DNA of 7,034 nucleotides, from positions 1 to 7,034 of the forward strand of contig CAKAOY010000059.1 of the NCBI GenBank assembly GCA_916710115.1. Direction: 5' to 3'. Origin of the DNA: an uncultured Bergeyella sp. (GTDB lineage: Bacteria; Bacteroidota; Bacteroidia; Flavobacteriales; Weeksellaceae). The notes below the pieces were generated by a model. That model saw only the letters and a program-made list of their open reading frames with translations. It was not told where the DNA came from and ran no database searches. The position numbers and the translations under genes are program-made. Numbering within the stretch: position 1 is the stretch's first letter; every line of letters starts with the position of its first letter. Of this stretch, positions 5,189 through 7,034 are shown in pieces.

Positions 5189-7034
5189 ATGGCAAAATTA
5201 CCAATACCAGCAGATGATATTATTGAAAAATTTGGTCCGCATAAACATTATCCTAATACAGGGACAATAAGAAATAATCCACAGAATCCAGATGAACTTG
5301 TAAAAACGCATTGTTGCTTTTGTGGTTTGCAGTGTGGTATCAAGCTAAAAGTAAAAGATAAGAAAGTAGTAGGCTTTGAGCCTTGGAAAGAGTTCCCATT
5401 CAATGAAGGGAGACTTTGTCCGAAAGGTGTTCAGAGATATATGCAAGATAATCACCCAGATAGATTACTCACTCCGATGAAGAGGGTAGAGGGTGTAGGG
5501 TTTGTTCCAATAGAATGGGATGAGGCTTTTGATGTTGTTGTAAAAGAAATCAGAAGAATCCAAGAAAAATATGGAAGAAATGCTTTTGCAATGCTTTCAG
5601 GAGTATCGTTATCTACTGAGAAAAGTTACACAGTAGGGAAATTTGCTCGTGTGGCACTAAAAACAGCAAACCTAGACTATAACGGGCGTCTTTGCATGGT
5701 GAGCGCAGGAGCTGCCAATAAGAAAGCTTTCGGTATGGATAGATCTTCTAACTCTTGGGCAGATTTGGCTCATGCAGAGGTGATTATTATTACTGGAGCG
5801 AACGTCTCAGAATGTTTTCCAGTGCTTACTTATAGAATTTGGGAAGCGAGAGATAATGGAGCAAAAATAATTGTAATAGACCCAAGACAAATCCCTATTG
5901 CTAGAACAGCAGATTTACACCTGCCAGTAAGACCAGGAACAGATACAGCCTTAACTAATACGATGTTGAAAGTATTGATTGATAATGATTGGTTAGATCA
6001 TGATTTTATTGATAATTATACTTCGGGTTGGGAAGAGACTATTAAGGAAGTGGAACACTGCACTTTAGAGTGGGGAGAAAAGATTACAGGGGTACCAGCA
6101 GACTTAATCTATAAGGCGGCAGAGATGTGGGGGAAAGCAAAAACTTCATTCCTAATGCATGCCCGTGGGATAGAACAACACAGAAAGGGAGTTCAGAATG
6201 TATTGAGTTGTATTAATTTAGTATTGGCTACAGGTAGAATCGGAAAACCTTATTGTGGTTATGGAACTATCACGGGTCAAGGAAATGGACAAGGGGGAAG
6301 AGAACATGGGCATAAGTGTGATCAGTTACCAGGTAACAGAGATATTGAAAATCCAGAACATAGAAAAATAGTAGCTGATTTTTGGGGTATCCCAGAGTCC
6401 GAACTACCAAGAAAGGGGCTTAGTGCTTATGAAATTATAGATGCTATCAATAGAGGAGAGATTAAGGGACTATTATCTATTTGTTTTAATCCACTTGTAT
6501 CTCTTCCGAACAATCACTATGTAAGGAGTGCATTAGAAAAATTAGAGTTTTATGCAGGTATAGATTTTTTCCTTTCGGAAACATTGAGACATGCTGATAT
6601 TATATTAGCAGGTTCTTTGCAAGAAGAAGAGGAAGGAACTACTACTACTTCAGAAGGTCGTGTAGTGCGTATTACAGGTGCTGTAAATCCACCAGGAAAA
6701 GCAATGAGAGACCTCGAAATATTCAAGGAGTTAGCAAGGAGATTAGGCCAAGAGGATAAATTTAATTATACTTGCTCGGAGGATATATTTAATGAGTTGA
6801 GACATATTTCCAAAAATTCTTATGCTGATTATTACGGTATTACTTATGAGAAGGTAGAGAAAAATATGGGAGTATTTTGGCCTTGTCCAGACCTCGACCA
6901 TCCAGGTACTCCGAGACTTTGGGAAGATAGAAAATTCAAAACTAATGATGGTAAGGCGCACTTTAATCCTACCCCTTATATCACACCTACGGAGGAACCA
7001 GATGAAGAATATCCAATAGTGCTAACCAGCGGTC
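5189..7034 (+). CDS. Molybdopterin oxidoreductase, assimilatory-type nitrate reductase (NasA/NarB-like) catalytic subunit, 3' end cut by the window
   Basis: An open frame of 615 codons that is still open at the right edge. The family is usually about 700 or more residues, so the end of the molybdopterin-binding domain, starting near EYPIVLTSG (607-615), is missing. The N-terminal [4Fe-4S] motif is C42-x2-C45-x3-C49-x27-C77 (HCCFCGLQCG, then GRLCPKG). The molybdenum ligand is expected at C169 in YNGRLCMVSAG, as in Nas and Nap nitrate reductases and unlike the Asp of NarG. Cofactor-binding segments follow: ITGANVSECFP (201-211), VIDPRQ (229-234), LPVRPGTDTAL (245-255), the GQGNGQGGREHGHKCDQLPG loop (363-382), SICFNPLVSLP, and EEGTTTTSEGR (481-491). 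There is no twin-arginine signal, so the enzyme should be cytoplasmic. The first 40 residues before the cluster are longer than in the minimal Nas enzymes. The ATG is the only one in frame after the stop at 5117. The probable reaction is nitrate to nitrite. A related substrate cannot be excluded without the downstream genes. Confidence 0.88.
   Translation, partial: MAKLPIPADDIIEKFGPHKHYPNTGTIRNNPQNPDELVKTHCCFCGLQCGIKLKVKDKKVVGFEPWKEFPFNEGRLCPKGVQRYMQDNHPDRLLTPMKRVEGVGFVPIEWDEAFDVVVKEIRRIQEKYGRNAFAMLSGVSLSTEKSYTVGKFARVALKTANLDYNGRLCMVSAGAANKKAFGMDRSSNSWADLAHAEVIIITGANVSECFPVLTYRIWEARDNGAKIIVIDPRQIPIARTADLHLPVRPGTDTALTNTMLKVLIDNDWLDHDFIDNYTSGWEETIKEVEHCTLEWGEKITGVPADLIYKAAEMWGKAKTSFLMHARGIEQHRKGVQNVLSCINLVLATGRIGKPYCGYGTITGQGNGQGGREHGHKCDQLPGNRDIENPEHRKIVADFWGIPESELPRKGLSAYEIIDAINRGEIKGLLSICFNPLVSLPNNHYVRSALEKLEFYAGIDFFLSETLRHADIILAGSLQEEEEGTTTTSEGRVVRITGAVNPPGKAMRDLEIFKELARRLGQEDKFNYTCSEDIFNELRHISKNSYADYYGITYEKVEKNMGVFWPCPDLDHPGTPRLWEDRKFKTNDGKAHFNPTPYITPTEEPDEEYPIVLTSG

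Noticed and set aside
5152..5217. A 21-codon frame beginning ATG CTT AGT, overlapping the start of the molybdoenzyme gene
   Set aside because: It is very short, out of frame with the real gene, and shows no recognisable feature. The molybdoenzyme start at 5189 is well supported.
6638..6649. Four ACT repeats within the molybdoenzyme gene, as a possible phase-variable tract
   Set aside because: Trinucleotide repeats keep the frame. They encode TTTT inside the conserved EEGTTTTSEGR segment, so they are ordinary coding sequence.

Overview
The window looks like chromosomal DNA from a low-GC member of the Bacteroidota, most likely Flavobacteriia. This rests on AT-rich intergenic DNA, A-rich leaders with no convincing Shine-Dalgarno sequence, and two exact copies of the Bacteroidota -7 promoter element (TAnnTTTG) ahead of the rightward genes. 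The gene families also fit. No genus can be named from the sequence alone.

Layout. Positions 1-3763 carry four leftward (minus-strand) genes. Reading in their direction, a complete M20-family dipeptidase (3763-2384) comes first, followed by an AT-only-looking long hairpin (2368-2329) that probably terminates it. Then comes a compact three-gene cluster: an O6-alkylguanine-DNA methyltransferase (ogt), a DPM1/GtrB/ArnC-like membrane glycosyltransferase starting 3 bases after the ogt stop, and a NodB-type polysaccharide deacetylase 24 bases further on. The cluster ends in a strong symmetrical terminator at 39-8. A 286-base divergent intergenic region (3764-4049) separates this from the rightward genes. 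It holds a TGATnnnnATCA dyad of CRP/FNR type and two flavobacterial-type promoters.

Rightward genes. A NarI-like multi-spanning cytochrome b protein (4050-5108) is followed, 80 bases on, by a large molybdopterin oxidoreductase of the NasA/NarB nitrate reductase type. The latter runs off the right edge (5189 to 7034, 615 codons visible). It has the N-terminal [4Fe-4S] cysteine motif and a cysteine molybdenum ligand but no Tat signal, so it should be cytoplasmic. The simplest reading is a quinol-linked, cytoplasmic nitrate reductase module: the cytochrome b subunit takes electrons from the quinol pool and passes them to the molybdoenzyme. No NarH-type iron-sulfur subunit lies between them.

The most interesting part is this cytochrome b / Nas-type pairing and its possible control by a CRP/FNR-family regulator. 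Second is the glycosyltransferase-deacetylase pair, which resembles the ArnC/ArnD arrangement used to make amino-sugar lipid carriers. Nothing in the window is a mobile element, CRISPR array or RNA gene.
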